DNA from: Baylisascaris procyonis
Taxonomy: Eukaryota > Nematoda > Chromadorea > Rhabditida > Ascarididae
Length of the DNA stretch: 64,000 nt
Direction: 5' to 3'
Assembly: GCA_037389465.1 (NCBI GenBank)
Contig: JAZARR010000105.1
Coordinates: 2,046,001-2,110,000, forward strand
The notes beneath the pieces were generated by a model that worked only from the letters and a program-made list of their open reading frames with translations, made no database searches and was not told the DNA's origin. The translations under genes and the position numbers were made by a program. This document shows positions 24,901 through 39,641 of this stretch, one piece after another. The number at the start of each line of letters is the position of its first letter. Position 1 is the first letter of the stretch.

Positions 24901-27900
24901 AAAGCTGCCTATAGTTACAAGGTTTCTGCGGTGTCAGCTGGGAGTGAGGTTATAACATTTTATGCTGGGGAAAGCAAACGGTGCTATGGTAAGATACGAG
25001 GCATTTCGTCGCGCAGACAGGACAATGGTGCGCGCACACGCAGCACCGACACGACAACACTTCACATAATAGATTAGCAAGGCAAAGATGTGATTATTGC
25101 CATGTTCGCTTCTTGATTGCTATTTGCTTCATTACATCGAGCGAAAGCATTCGTGATTGCCTGAACAACACTTATCTAAACATTTCGTACTGAGGAAAGC
25201 CACAAAGCAAAAGGAAAGAGGCAAGCAGGAAGATCAGAAAGCCAAAAGTTTCTCGTTACTGACTCGTTTTGCTTATGCGCTCATAACGTTTGATCAAGGC
25301 TTCCACATATGAAGAACCGTCGAGACTTTAATGCAAGAATATCACTATTGGGTTTAGTTCGGGCAGGTTTCAGTTAGTGGCATGCTTCGGTGCTCACTTT
25401 TTACAGATACGTCGCTCAAAGTTGCAATACCCAGAAAAACTTTTAGAGAAGATCGGTGAGGGTATGAGGCGTAGAAACTAGTGCAAGGAAGGAAGTTAGG
25501 AGCGTTAGAAATTATCTGACGCTTATCTAATGATTATATTACAAATTTAAAGAAGAGGGAGGCATTTTGTATGTAATGGAATTAACCTGAGCTGTAGAGA
25601 TATATTAGGGCCCCATATCTACACTCCTTGTTGTCTTTTCTTAACCGATTGTGTCTTCTCAAAATAGAAATCCCTTGTTGTACGTATAAAGGCAACAATT
25701 TCTGATGCAGCTCAAATTGTTTAATTGCCTTGTAGGCAGGCTTTATAGTTAGCAAATTATGACATTGTAGTGGGCAAATTCAACTAACGCCATATGACCA
25801 AAATCTTTGATGAGTATTATATTTCAGCTTGTCTTTGCAAAGGTAACGAGTTGTGTAGAATGGGCATTTCCAGATGTTTCCGCTGTCAAACTGCATTTCA
25901 TCAGGCAATTCGCAAACGTTTTTGACCGTTCTAATTACCATAGCCAGTGCCACATTGTAGCAAAGTCAATCCAATTTGGCAAACGAACGCAATTGGAATC
26001 TTTTTTGTGAGTCATTGTGACGATTTAGAATGTGACTCAACTTGAGGTACGACAGGAAGCGGTATATTCATTTAGGCAACTCATAAACTTTCGATGATGA
26101 AAGAGGCTGCATTTTCCTTTGCACGCTAGGAGAATTTCGACTGTAATTGTTGAACGCTAAACCACCGAAGATATACTTGAGTGAGCACCTTGCAGAAACA
26201 TCTTCACCATTCATCCTCCTTTTTTTGCTTTCTATATTCGCCTACCCGTATTTTTTTTACCAGATGCAGTATTCATGACAAACATACAATGCGATGGCAA
26301 CGTTGAATGAAGCGTGGCCATTGAAATGTTAAAAAAAAACTGCTTATTACACATCACACTTTCAGAAACGTGGCAACTTTGTGTCACGTTAAGCGATTCC
26401 TTTTTTATTGACTTGAGAGAAGGCGGCTCATGAAACTAGTTCGAGCATCACGCAAACACTTTTTGAAACTGGAAACGATTAATTTCACGTACTGGACAGT
26501 TATGAGTCAGAGTAGAAATAGCACTTTTGAATGTATCTCAGCATGTCTAGTTTCGAAAAGTTTTTCATTATTCATCGAAATACTGATCATTATTGTATCA
26601 TGTGAACTTAAGAATTCAGCAGTTTCATAGCTTTATGTAGGAATTGTATTGCTTGAAACTGAGTTATAGTGTAGAGATCGCAAAAAATCCCTATGCAATT
26701 AAAATTACGCAAAAGCTCGACACACCTTGTTTATGTGGAAAATCGAACGCTTCAGCATTAAAGCGAAAATGATACTCGTTTCGCGATTATACAATAAATA
26801 CGGAATAATATTTATAATCGCGAAAACTTACCTTACTGCTAAAGAAGTATTATTACCAAGCAATCGAATGAATACGCTTCAAAAATCCAGTAAATGGTAT
26901 CATTTCAAGAAAGATATGACTACGAGATGAAGAGAGTCAGGATGAGATGAGCAATAAATAAGAGGTGCACTTTCACAGGAAGGCCATTTTGTAGAGTGCA
27001 ATATTATTATTGCCATAGTCGCGATCAGTTTATTTATTAAGATATAACTACTTGAAAGAATAGCCACAATTTATTGCGGATACATATAATATAGCCACTC
27101 AGCTATAATGCTAAAGTTCGACGTATTTAAAAGCAATAGTAATGAATTTAATTTCTTATGAAATAAACGACTATAAAGATTATTGGGCGAGTCAATGAAA
27201 CATATATGAAAATATGATTCGATCAACTCAACATCAATTAACGTCTCATGTAGCAGAAAACAATTTGAGAAAGTCTCTTCAAATTTTCGCATCAAAATAC
27301 CATTATATTAGGTCTAGTGAAGGTCATCTCATTAATTCTTTAGTGATTGCAAACGATGATAGAATACAAATATAATCTACCGTAAGACTAGTCTGTTCTT
27401 TAACAGTCAAGAATTTTCTCCTTTCTTTTACTGTTCTCGGTATCATCGGAACCGGTGCCTATTTCATAAGACATAGGAGCCTATGCAACTGCATATGAAT
27501 ATCGACAAATTGTGAATGACAGTGGTTAACACCTTATTTTATAGCGAATTGCCTCATCCATTTTTTTATTCGGTGCCCTTCTCATAAATGCTTCTGCGAA
27601 GCGTAAAAAATTCCATCGCTGTTGTCTTAGCGAATGATTACACTGCGTAGCAGTTTTCACTGCTTTGTAGTAACTCTTATTTGTTGTCTGCTTTTGCCTA
27701 AAAATAAACGAAGTGTCCTTTATTTTCATACGATCTTGTTTATGTGATCAGGGCAGTGACGCTTTGAAATTAACTAGTTTCCAGTTGGAAAACGGACGAA
27801 GTTCCATCTTTTCACTCATATGAAGTCAGAAAAAACAGCAGCACACGAGTTAAAACTAGCATGTGTTTATACTAAATTTCTATGAGGAAAATTGAGGAGT

Positions 27901-29129
27901 GAGTGATTTTTGAGATTTACAATTATATTACAAATCCAATCATCTTACAACTGTCGACCTTCAACTTGTTCTGGCTATAGTATCCTTGATAGGGACAACC
28001 AAACTCCGGCATAGAAGCACTCATCTTACTCCTCCGAGCACGCGTTCATGTTCTGTTAGAACTGATCAGTGTCAGTCTCAAGGATCTGGATTTGAAGGAC
28101 ATACCGCGACCAACTTGCCATAGTTCTTCACAAGAATCGGAATCGCCTTAGCAGAGTTTTCCGTTTTGCGATTGCCGAGAAAGCTCCGGTAGAAGCGGTA
28201 GTACGCTTTCAAGCCATTTTCCCCTTATTTTGGATCTTGTTGCCTGCCTAGCGCACTGCACTCCAGGGTCCTGTTTATTTGTGATCGACGAATGTACCGT
28301 CTTTAGCCTCTACGTAAGACAAATAAAGGAAAATTTTTGAAATCATTTAAAGGTTACCAATTCCTTATCTGGATCTGAATTAGAATTGTTTCATAAGTCC
28401 CATTTCATATGCAGTTGTAGTGTCAGTGCCTTCTAGAGCTCCACAAGCGTCTCCTACCTGGCGCTGTTCCTTCAGACAACAAACTTGCCCGGCTGAGGCC
28501 AGTGGTGCCCTTAGCAGTAAGCTTTGACCTGATGAAACGAGGTGCTCGCAGGAGGAGGAATGCAATGCTCGCAGGTAAAATGAGCTATCCGAAGTTTGTC
28601 TCACTCTGCGATGGGCAAAGCGAGATACTCGTTTAAGGCTTACACATTTTAGTAGATGTTCTCAAGAAGTGCTTTTTACTCTTAATTTGATATATTAGCC
28701 TTGCCATCTAGAGCCATAAAGAGTAAATACCTGTTACCTACTACTATCGATTTTGCATTCGGCCATTTAATCATTTAATACCGTAATTCACTTTTGCTCA
28801 GTGTGGTAAATGAACTATAAGGTTGATTGATTTAGTGGAATGCAACATATTTGAGAGATTCTGCTCTTGAATCGATAAATAAGCAGAAATAGTTGATGTG
28901 TTGTTAGGTAACGATCGTAAAATTTGCTAAAATGTAGTTGAAATAAATGAACTGTGATGGTAATGGATGACGTCACCAAACTCCGAATTTTTTAAGCTAA
29001 CAGATTATTTGTGTCGAAAAGGGATTTGTACTATTCGTCGTAATGAATAACTTCTAAAAAATTTTTCATTATTCACGAAGTTTTATAGCATCTTGACATA
29101 AGGTTGAGAATATTAGCACATTTTTGTGG
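24901..29129. other. gene-poor non-coding DNA
   Basis: No gene is supported. GC-richer patches occur near 25.0 kb, 27.96-28.33 kb and 28.38-28.61 kb without any recognisable protein. They may be old mobile-element pieces. Confidence 0.45.
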
Positions 29130-29560
29130 TTAAAAATTCATTACTTCACAGGAGATTTCGCCGTTTTTTTTTTTCTTGAGAAACTTTTTCCCTCGTTGAA
29201 TGTGCGTTGAAACCTTGATTACCAAATGGGGTGTGGTCATATCACTATTGTCTACGAGCGCGTTTCCACATAGAACGCCCACCCTAGATGAACTCATCCC
29301 GCCTTCAATGATGACTGTCGCCAACGATTCTACATTCATTTCAAACATCTGTCCTATGTTTCCCTCATAACAGCTCGAAGCATGCCGTATTGCATGCCTT
29401 TTTCATCGAGTGATCAGTTCCCCGTCCATAATTTCGTACGTCATTTAAAAGTGTGCTCCCAGAAATCCAACCTCATGGTACAGCTGCAACTGCCATTTCC
29501 GCCTACAAGTGCGCTATTTCAGGGTCGTTTATTGTCATAACTCGCTTTAAAAAAACTCTG
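29130..29560. other. GC-richer block, unrecognised
   Basis: A block of about 430 bases contrasts with AT-rich flanks. It has a 72-codon frame on the - strand with fairly gene-like codons but no recognisable domain, and no splice partners are seen. Possibly a decayed repeat. Confidence 0.3.
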
Positions 29561-32500
29561 TGCGTCTTTGTGTTTTCTGAAGAAATCGATCTTTAGTCTA
29601 CATGACGAGGCTTTAGCATATTAAATAGGCTAAAATATAGGCGTCCTATTGATGAAATTTTCTGCGTTATGCAGCGATTACAATATTTGGTGCACAATTA
29701 ATATCGTTGATTTATTCACCATAACCTAATGCTATACTTCTAGATTCCGTATAATCTTCTTGAACTCTTTGCGTGAAATATTTTATTTTCAAGCATTACG
29801 ATAACATCGCCTCTTTCACATTTTACTTTCTATGTGAAATTTCTAGAGTAGTTTCACGCATTTATAATCGCAATATTTTCTTCATTTCTGAGGCGTTATT
29901 TAGCTTTAGATGCTTCATCTATTTTTATGCTGAGCTGAAGCAGTCTGATGCTTTTCAGATATGTGCTGTCTCTCTCATTATCGTTTTATAATATTGAGTC
30001 GCTAATTAAACGCATACCTTGCGTTATTCATTTTCAATCAAAAGCCTGTTTTGACGCCGATTTAGCAGTGGATAGAGTCGTTTTTGAAACAAAGCATTGC
30101 CTTCCTTACCCATTGCTTTTGATCGTGAGACTAATTCGCGTTGTTTTTTTTTCTCGAAAAAATTAAATCCCATCGACGTGCTATTAAATTCAGTGTTTTA
30201 CTCGTACAGGAAGCAGACTGCATCATTGATTGACTACCAAGAAGCGTCAGTGGATAGCAAGTCTTGTTGACTGAAGTACGAGTGAGGACAACACAAACAT
30301 GTCGCGTTATATCTGTGCTTTTGGTTCTCACTCACTGGTATAATTTTAGCCACTAGTTTTACTTAAAATAATAACCACATTCCGCTTTCATGAGGATGTC
30401 ATTTCAAAAAAATGAAAGAAGCCGAGTTCTTAGGTTATAGTGGTGTTGTTTCGTCGATAAGTATATTGATTTCTTGCTTTTATACTTGAGAAACTGCATA
30501 CCTAGGTAACTGTCATGATCTGCCTCAAAACTAGCCTTAACTAGCAGTTTAATCGAATTTTTTGCGTTGTTTTTGGGGAGAAGTGACTGAAAAACTTACC
30601 AAAAAATGGACTCAACTTCACGTTCTTGATGAACTATTTCGTACCTTATGATTAAGCGTTCCTCTTTTGTTATTCGTTGATGAGGCGATATGCCTTGTTG
30701 ATGTGAATGGCTGAGCTATATTGATCGTATACGAGCAGTCTAGTGCTTGTATTTCCTTGCTGTGTTGACTATTCATGCAAACAGATCGTCTGAAGACCGG
30801 CAACCAGAATGTTTCGTTGTTCGACGAAAAGGCGTTTGCCATACGTATTACAGCTATAGTAAAGGTGCCTTCACGGAGATATCTTCATTCCTTATCTTGC
30901 TCGCCTATACAAATATCCTGTATACGATTAATCCTTATCCACCTCGCTCTCATGAAACGATGCTTTCAAAAATTATATAATGCGTCGATTGCGTCTTTTA
31001 TATGAATTAAGCAGCTCATTGTGGTAAAAATTACTTAATTCCTTACAATAACTACAATAAGGAGATGAGGAAATTTGAAAAAGAAGTGAAGTCGTACATC
31101 ATTTCAAACGTCGCGCCATTTACTCAACGGTTTAGACAACACTTTTTGGGTTTGTCGTTTATGCGCCCAACAGATATCGGGGATCAAAACCAGTACGTTA
31201 TAGGTGACTATTATGAGTGCAACGACACATACCTCTTGCTGTTTCTGCTTTTTTTGCGCTTTCTTATACTCCTCATCAGTAAAAATGCGAACAAATAAGT
31301 TTGTTGTCATATATGGAAGTGTCATTTTTATGCGCCCTTAAAATGTCTCTTCGTTTTATCCGTTAAAATTATCATTTTTGTTTTGTTTATTTTCAAAACC
31401 CATTGCACTTCACTAGAAGAAAGCGCTCTATGAGCATCTAACTCTTATATCTATAAGCTGTCCTTTAATGTATGCAGATAATGAAAGATTGCTACAACAC
31501 ATACTCCGCTATATAATCCCTCATTCCCCAAGTATATGTCTTCCTCCTAACTCTGAAGGAAGGCACCCATTCAAAATGTGATGTGCTAGAACTCCTTCTA
31601 TTTTTGTGTCGAATGAACGTCCGTTCGAAAATTCCGTGAATGACATGACCCCCTTTTCGTCCTTCCCTTGAAATCTATCTCGAAAACATGTCTGTTGTAA
31701 GAGTTGAGGAAAATCTGTTTGAGTTAGCGAAGGCGGCTTATGGGGAAAAGGATGTAATGTCCACGGACTTATGGGATGCTTGAGGGTCTTTAGACTGAAG
31801 AAGGCAAAATATGAAAGCAAATGTAATGAATCTTGGGCAAGGTATAAAACCTTTAAAGATGCATATGAAATTGGTCTAAATGGACCGATAGTTGTGAATT
31901 GTTGTAGAGGATTTGAAAATAATCACCACATAAATTGCAGCCACAAAGGAGAATTGCTGATTCACAGGCGTACTCATTTCTCATCGAAACGTAATAGTAA
32001 AAAAGGTATGAGTAAGTTAAAAAAAAATAGTGAGATGGTAAAAGAAGTGAAGTATCAAAAAGTGCAGTGTGCTTCTAAAATAACAAAAAACGCGATGCGA
32101 TTGTTGTTGTTGTTTGAAACAATGTTTCGAATTTCCAGTTCAACGTGAAGTTTGAAATATATAAATTTGAATTAAATATTGTCTTGCGAATATGAATCGC
32201 GATACGTATTGCAAAAATGCTCTCAAATACTTTCCAAAACGAGATCTTATCGGAGCTTTTTTTTATCGCACACATACAGTGTGAAACAGAAGTTTTGCAC
32301 TGATGGCAACGACATTATAGTGGCAATGCGTGCCGAAAATCAACTGTTCTAGACATCAGGAAGAAATAGCAAAGGGCGTTCGGCCGCCGCGTTAAGGTCT
32401 GTCAATTTCAAGGGCGATCACATGCAAGGTAACGAAGGTGTAACGGTGGGATGCCACGTGAGAAACACTCTCTCATTACTTTAGAAACCACCTAAGCTAT

Positions 32501-34934
32501 GATCGATTATCACCAAATCCATTAAAGTGTGTAGTTTCAAGTCTATTGCTTGGCATAATGTTCTGCGCTACAGCCTATACACTAGGTGAAGTTGGTGCGA
32601 ACTGATTATTGATAGTTAAAAAGTGGGATAACGAGTAGCACAAACGTAATTTCGAGCTTGCTTTTTGCTAGCTGAATTGTTGAATCTGCAAGAACAAGAT
32701 AAAATTACTGAAGTGCCAAACAATGGATAACTCTCTACACTCACTTCGTTATCCTCTCTCTATATCCCTACGAACATGGTAACGAGATGGGTCATTTCTG
32801 TAAAATACACTAAAAAGCATTGCCTTCTTCGACTGCTCATGAATTATTAGCCACCGTTCATTGAGCCGCATATTACTGCGCGGTATTTTGTGTGACGTTG
32901 TTACACTGTTGCATTAATTAACTGCAGGACGAGCGAAAATCGCACTTATAAATTTGCGTTCAGTGGGCGATTCACTGAAGAGGCGATAGCCACTGAGTAT
33001 CGTTAAGGTACTTCAATAACTTCGAATGATGATCGTTGCACCCCCTTCCCTTCCTTCCCCTCTCCCTCTCCCGCCAACCGATGCCCCTTCTTTTTAAATA
33101 TGTTTTTAATAGTTCCATGCTGCGCCGATTTGTTCCCGATAGGTATGAGCACCCGCTCAGGGAGAAGACATTTGGATGACACCTATTTGCAGATTCCACA
33201 CGCGGCACTAGTATCAGCATTATTAAACTAAGCACTTCCATCTCCTATTGCTAGCAGCTTTTCCTCCTTCGAAGGGAATGTAAATCGAATCTGCTGTAGC
33301 CTTCGACCCATAAAAAAAAGATCTAGTCGACAGGACACGCGCATATGAGGTAAGAATATGCTTTGCAGAGTGTTGCTTTGAAAAAGTTTATTTTGGTGTG
33401 TAGTGGCTCTTTCTGAGGGCTGAGAAAAGGCTGAAGTTGAATTTTGCTTCCATTGTGTCTGTAAATAAACCATTTTACAAAGATAGGCGTAGAACTGGGA
33501 GAAGAACAAGCTTACCGAAGCATGAAGTGCCCAAAAATTGTCTTGTTTCCGGCTTCTTACAGACCAAAAAATCTTTAAAAAATGTCTCGGAGCGAATTCG
33601 ACGATTAGAAATGAAGGGGGGGGGGGGTGAGAGGCTCCACTCAGCTCCAGTTTAACAAACGGGGTCATTCTTCGAATCTGCCCTCCCTTCTTCCGCTCAT
33701 TTCCATTTTAAGCAATAGGTAAGGGTGTGTGTGAGGTCGTTCAAGGACAATCGTTTTAGATACCATTCAGAACACCGGGCGGAAAGTTTCTAAGGAAATT
33801 GAAGACTTATTGGAACGAATTTTCAAAATGAATGAAGGGCGATAACAGATGACTAGGTTCTACGCATTGTCTACGGCAGGCTGGATTCTCTATGACGGCT
33901 ACGGGGTTTGAAACCATGTAAAGGGTAGAGACTGCACTGAGTGCTTTATTATTCATTGCGCAAATCATTCACTGCATACATTTACGGCGGTCATTTAATC
34001 AATGAAAATGCAAGCTTTCGGCGCGATTGAAGCATCATCTATTTTCTTGACAACCTTAAAGGCAGAGAATAGCCCAGCGATAGTGCAGAGCGAATGCTCT
34101 AATGCATTGAATTACATCTATCGTGGGACAAATTTATTATGTCATCCTGTTGGAGAATATATCTGCGATTAGCATGCTTGCTAGAGAATAGGCAGGGTTC
34201 AATGCACGAAGGTGTTTAGAAAAGGGAACGGTGCGTTTAAAAGTGCAATTCCGACCACGAGTTTTTATCGATGAGTTCAATTGCTAACCGATAGTGACGC
34301 ATAAATGCAGATACAAACGCATAATACGCGTACAGGAACGCACACATTTATACACATATACACTTAAGTACATACCGACATATACAGACAAATACATATA
34401 TGCAGACAAATATGCGCAACACACAGATGCATGCTTAAATTTATGTACAAGTTTCAAGGTCTTTCATGTGGTGGCAATTCTAGAGGTAGTGCCCAATAAC
34501 AGTAACAGCAGTGCAAGTAGCGCATAACTGGTTCCCAACGATAGAACTCAAAGGCTTTTGTGATAGATACCAAATAGCGAACCCACACACACACACACAC
34601 ACAAGCACAACTCACCTCACTCATCACTGACATGCATGTATGAGTCAGCGACCGGAGAACGTTCTCTTTCCGTTGCAATTATTTTCGCAGATTTATTTTT
34701 ACGATAAGGACCGCTAAAAAACTGAAACAAATGCGAGCCGCCATCATTTTACTTTGATGTTGCAGAATACGGTGATTAGCTGAATAATCGAATCAAAACT
34801 TTTCTTGAATCTATACGGTGAGATCATGCATGAAGTCGATGAAAATAGAGTATTTTCGTTCGGCAGGCAACTTAAACGCGCTTATGATAACCATCTGCAT
34901 GGCCGATTCGTGTCTTCTCTCTTAATCACTTAGA
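29561..34934. other. gene-poor DNA with simple repeats
   Basis: No gene is supported. The two longest open frames (31771-32148 on +, 33228-33668 on -) have no recognisable domain and are overlapped by open frames on the opposite strand. Simple sequences include a run of about nine G near 33614-33622, a pyrimidine-rich stretch at about 33040-33075, ACA/TACA-rich DNA at about 34310-34430 and a (CA)n tract at about 34583-34603. Confidence 0.45.
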
Positions 34935-35028
34935 GAAATGTGTACTAGTAAAATAAGATGGTACTGCAACAGAAAGTTGGCGAAATGTGTACTAGTAAAA
35001 TAAGATGGTACTCCAACAGAAAGTTGGC
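34935..35028. repeat. 47-bp tandem duplication
   Basis: Two adjacent 47-bp units (34935-34981 and 34982-35028) are nearly identical, sharing GTACTAGTAAAATAAGATGG and differing at a single G/C. This looks like a recent local duplication in non-coding DNA. Confidence 0.92.
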
Positions 35029-38000
35029 AAATAAGCTAAAGAATGGATTCCGACTCTGGCGATCCTTTGAAAGCATTTGAGCGTGATTGAGCACATTCAT
35101 GTTAATAAGGCGTAATACGACTCTAATGAGTGAAAATTATGTCAGCTGGTCTGCGATCCAATTTTTACAACAGTTTCAATGCGTTTATGTGACAGCACCC
35201 ATCAATCCGTGGAGCGCTTTCCCCGGGCGCTGATTGCCAGTGGACGTAATATGGGGATTTACGCTTTTTCAAAACGAATGACCATTGTGACGAGGTTTAA
35301 ACTAAGTTTCACTCGGCTAATTTTTCGCCAATTTCTGTGATTGAGGAGGTCAATTTCCGAATCAACAAGTGAAAAAATTTTCTTTCTTTTTTTTTTTTGG
35401 CGAAACGCGACATAACTGCTATAATTGTCACCGATGACGCGTGCAGTGTTGCGCTAGGAAACACCGCCGTGCTGCTCGTGCCACCATAGGCTGCTTTGGC
35501 ATATACGCCGATTCTGTATTGTTGTTTTTTTTTTATTATGATTTGAAACGTTATCGATTAAACTGGTATCGCTAAGGACCTTTGTGCGGCAATGGTTTTC
35601 CTTCTCAGAAACAGCTGAAGCGAGGAACGATAGAGCAGAGCTGCCTCACTCATCTGCATCATTCATCCCAAGGAAAGTGACTATTTCCATTTGACAGACT
35701 TCAATTCAGGAAGTAGCCAGAATTCTTGGTCTTTCTTTTGGATGACATCTTCCTTACGAGTCCAGCTTCCAAAAAGTATGCATCCTTATTGCTACGTGAT
35801 GTTCTTCAGTTGAAAGGTCACCGCTTCACGCTCGAATGAGTGCAAATGGTTGGCACACGCTAATGAGATTAGAACGTTGTGGATTTTTTTTTTTGGATCG
35901 GTGCTCAAATCCAAAATTTTTCGTTCATTGAAGACCCAGTCGATCGAGACCACCCGCACTACAAATCTGGCGAATTATGTGCGCAGTGTGCGCTGAATTC
36001 TTTTTTGTACTCTTCAAATGCGGCGAAGGGCAAAGTGAACAATGAAATCATATGTGTATACTGTATTCATCTGAATAGAGGCTCAGGTTAGCAGCGTTTT
36101 TAGAAATTAAGGAGCAGGTGTGTGGAAGCGGATGGGAAAGGGTGGAGGAGAAGGGTGGAAGGGATCAATTGAAAATGCGATGTAGACATAACATACGATA
36201 AATTGCTTATTGCTTCTAGAATTCGTTGTTTCGTTCTCCTCTTCGCAGCACTAATTAAATTCTGCGCTTAATACATGAGAAAGTTCCTCACTTTGAGCGA
36301 AAAGAGTTTAGAAGAGATTTCGTGAAGTTCGTGAATGTTTTCAGTGATTAGTAATAAGCTAAAGGTTTTTATTGGATGAGATAAAATAATAAGAGACGTT
36401 AATGGAATTTTCCTCACGTTGCTGAGTGTTCAATATGATTCGCCGTCTGCCAAGACAATATCGAATGTGATTTCGAGTTCGAAATGGCGACTTTCAATAA
36501 CCGATTTTGGAGCCGGCTACGAGTTGAGAGAGGCCCTTTGTTTGATGAGATGTGCTTGAGAACTGCAATTACTATAACTAAATAAGCCACTGCACATGTC
36601 GCTACAATAGCGCATTGTCCATTATATCGGTGAATTATTAAGTTGGCAGCGGAAGGATTCCATGGTCATTCGCCCTCAAACGTAACAAAGGTTTCATTTT
36701 CGTTGAGCAGAACCGGTTATGGCGTTTCCCGTTCGGTTCGCTGTTCGCCTATTTCTTGGTTTCCGTCGCAACGCCTACGCTCTAACATTCCAGTGTGCGT
36801 TGCCATTCTCCTGTCCTCCCTTTTTCCCTCCACCGTCTCCATAGCATTTAAAGCTCATGATTTTCCAAAAATATCGCTATTTTGCTTCCTCACACTAATA
36901 CGATACATGATGAGACGAACGCCCGAAAAGCAGTGAAATATTATTTTTGATGATATAAATACATTGCAATAATTTAACAATATCAAGTAGAAATTTTAAT
37001 TGGCATATTTTCATGAGTGGAAGCATTGGTGAACGCCGTTAGTTTATTCTATAATGACTGTAGGCCATGAAAAGGTTTTGCGCAATTTTTCGATGCAAAA
37101 GACTTTAGAGGTTTTTTGACGTCTCTTCAAATTTAATCCTCTCGTTCAACCCTAATTCATGATGATGTTGCTCAGTTTTTGAGTTCAGAAAAGATTCGAT
37201 GAATTCGATTTACTCGAAAATAGAAAACTGTTCCGAAGGAGTCGACTAATTCAGCGGCGAGCATTCTGCCTTCTAAAACACCTAATACCATCCGACATCG
37301 TTTCTGCTCTAAAGGAGGGAGTAGTTGGATGAAGGGAATGAACTATTCCGCGAGCCAAATGCTGTAAAACGTCATGCAAAGTTTCGAGATTTTCCCCTCA
37401 GGAACTTTTCCATGCATTTTTTTTTTCAATAACGGCTGTTTTTGTACTCATTTTACGAGAATACTACCACCTGAGCGAGTTCTCGGTTCTGAAACAGAGC
37501 AGTTGGTCTGGAACGAGCGGTACGAAGCAAAGAGAGAAAAAGTGACATATCATTAAGTTTAATGATTCACACTCTGTTTACACACTTTCATATCGACTGC
37601 CTGTTAATGATCACAAAAACGACATGGACGTGGATATGAAACAGCATGCCAGCAGTAATGAAGTTTTCCCTCTCCAAGCGTGTTTCCTCCTAGTCTTATA
37701 AATAAGGAAGTATGCCAAGCACTGCAGGTTGTATATTGGCACTGGCAATAAAATGAAGGTGTGAAACCCAGTGAAAGCTCCACTGTTATCTCAATGAATG
37801 TAATTCTAGAAAAAAACTTTGAGTCCTTTCTTTACACATGACTTTTCCAATATTTAAAAAGGTAACTAGGATTTTTTTAAAAATCTAATTTTCCGATGGA
37901 AATGGTATGATGAGGACTGGATAAAGTTTTTGATTGTTTTTCATAGTTGCGTACAGGAATAAAAATTTCCCCATATCAGTTTGCTGCACTGCCCCATTTG

Positions 38001-39640
38001 CTTGGGTTTAATTTGTGCTCGAATGGTTGTACTAATTTTTAAAGTGAACCATTTAACATCAGCTCTAATTTTTCTCTTCAACCTGAATAGATGTTCAGTT
38101 CCTTTTCTCACAATAAGAAGAAGGTGATGTTTTCAAGCAAAATATTTTTTAAAAAATGGAAAAAGTAGACAATTTCACCTTATTTGATAGAAGAGCCCTC
38201 TTCAAAATTCTAAGAGGTAGAATGCTCGGACTTTTCTATTTAATGGAATACGGTAATGAAAAATGCAATTGCGGTGATGAAACGTGAACGAGTCTAGTGA
38301 AAAGTCATCATTGAATATTAGCAGATATAGGGTGCAGTCGGTAGCCGTTAAGACTTTTCGTCGCCTTGATTGGCACTTAATCTGCACAGCAGAAAGATGC
38401 GATACACCGTTCTATCACGTATTTTGGGATCGAGGCAAAGTGCGCATCGAATGATGTGCTAAATTTCGTTGAATTTCAATGGTAATGCATATGTTGCTGT
38501 TATGAAAATGAGAGAATTTGGCATTTTATTGTGACTTCCACTAATTTTTTACTTATCCCCAGAGCAGCTTTGACTTGGTTGTGCATTAGTCCTTCATCAA
38601 GTGGCCACATCCACAATCTGAAGCATTTCACTACATTCCATCCACGTATACTTCGTAATGCTATCGTCTTTTTGCAATCCATCTTAAAGAAGTCTCACTT
38701 TACCAACGTTGGTCGCATCTCGCTGATGCTTCGGCCTGAACTCATTTCGTAGGTCATTGCGGATATTCGCCCTTCTCATAATAATACTAAATAATTAATA
38801 ATATTACTAATACTGATACTCATATTAAAGTCTCATGCTTTGTTTATTGAAGTGAAGATAGATTCTTTTGTGGGTCTTTAATGTGGCATATATTGTAATG
38901 CTTGCCTGATTGCGGCTAGTGCCACATAATGAGTTAGTTGTTGGGTGTATGAACTTGTGGATCACCTGTGGAGTAAGTTGACTTCTGTAGTTGTTGCTAT
39001 TGGAGGCGATGAGAAGAACTCTTCACCACTATGCTGAACACTATGAAATTTGAAAAGAATTATGCAAATGGCTGCTATTATTTAGTGAAATTTGACTTGT
39101 CGAAGTTCCTTTCTTTGTTCTATTGTCATATTTTCGATTGAAATGCGTTCACTTCCTCTCGAATTTCAAATGTCCACGAAACCTTGTTGATAGGGTTAGC
39201 TGATTCCTATCAACGTATGTCACATACTTGCTAGCAAATTTTGAATAATCTCTTCGGCTATCTTCCAAATTTTCCTCAAGTTTTTTGTTTTTTCCAATAT
39301 TCGCCAACCACTCTAAGAGGTTATTTAAAAAAAAAATTGCTTTGGTTTCAAAATTAAACGAACTATACTTTTGCTAAAAATTTTCTTAAATATTACTCAC
39401 AGAGGTCCATACTGTTGCTTCAGGATGGCACATAGTTCTAAGTGATAAATTGTCTATTGCATAAAGAGCACTTTTTATAGTAATGTGCTATCGAAAAGCG
39501 ATATAGAGAAGGGCTTGTTTTGAATAAGGCAGCGTAGGGTTGAAAGTGGCGGCATAACTCCTCAAAAAATTTCACACCTCGAAACCAATTTTGAAAACAA
39601 CTAGTGAAAGAGATTTTTGAAATATGCTTGATATATTTGA
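35029..39640. other. gene-poor AT-rich DNA
   Basis: No gene is supported. Open frames at 35.9, 36.6, 37.4 and 38.5 kb are short, lack domains and have no consistent splice sites. T runs occur at 35388-35398 and 35525-35533. Confidence 0.45.
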
Positions 39641-39641
39641 A

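Noticed and set aside
28380..28604. 74-codon Cys/Ser-rich frame on the - strand
   Set aside because: It lies in a GC-richer patch that looks like repeat DNA. No recognisable domain or gene structure is present.
31771..32148. 125-codon open frame on the + strand
   Set aside because: It is Lys-rich with AT-driven codons, is overlapped by - strand frames, and has no domain.
33228..33668. 146-codon open frame on the - strand, among the longest in the window
   Set aside because: The composition is not coding-like, a + strand frame overlaps it, and it includes a G homopolymer. No domain is seen.
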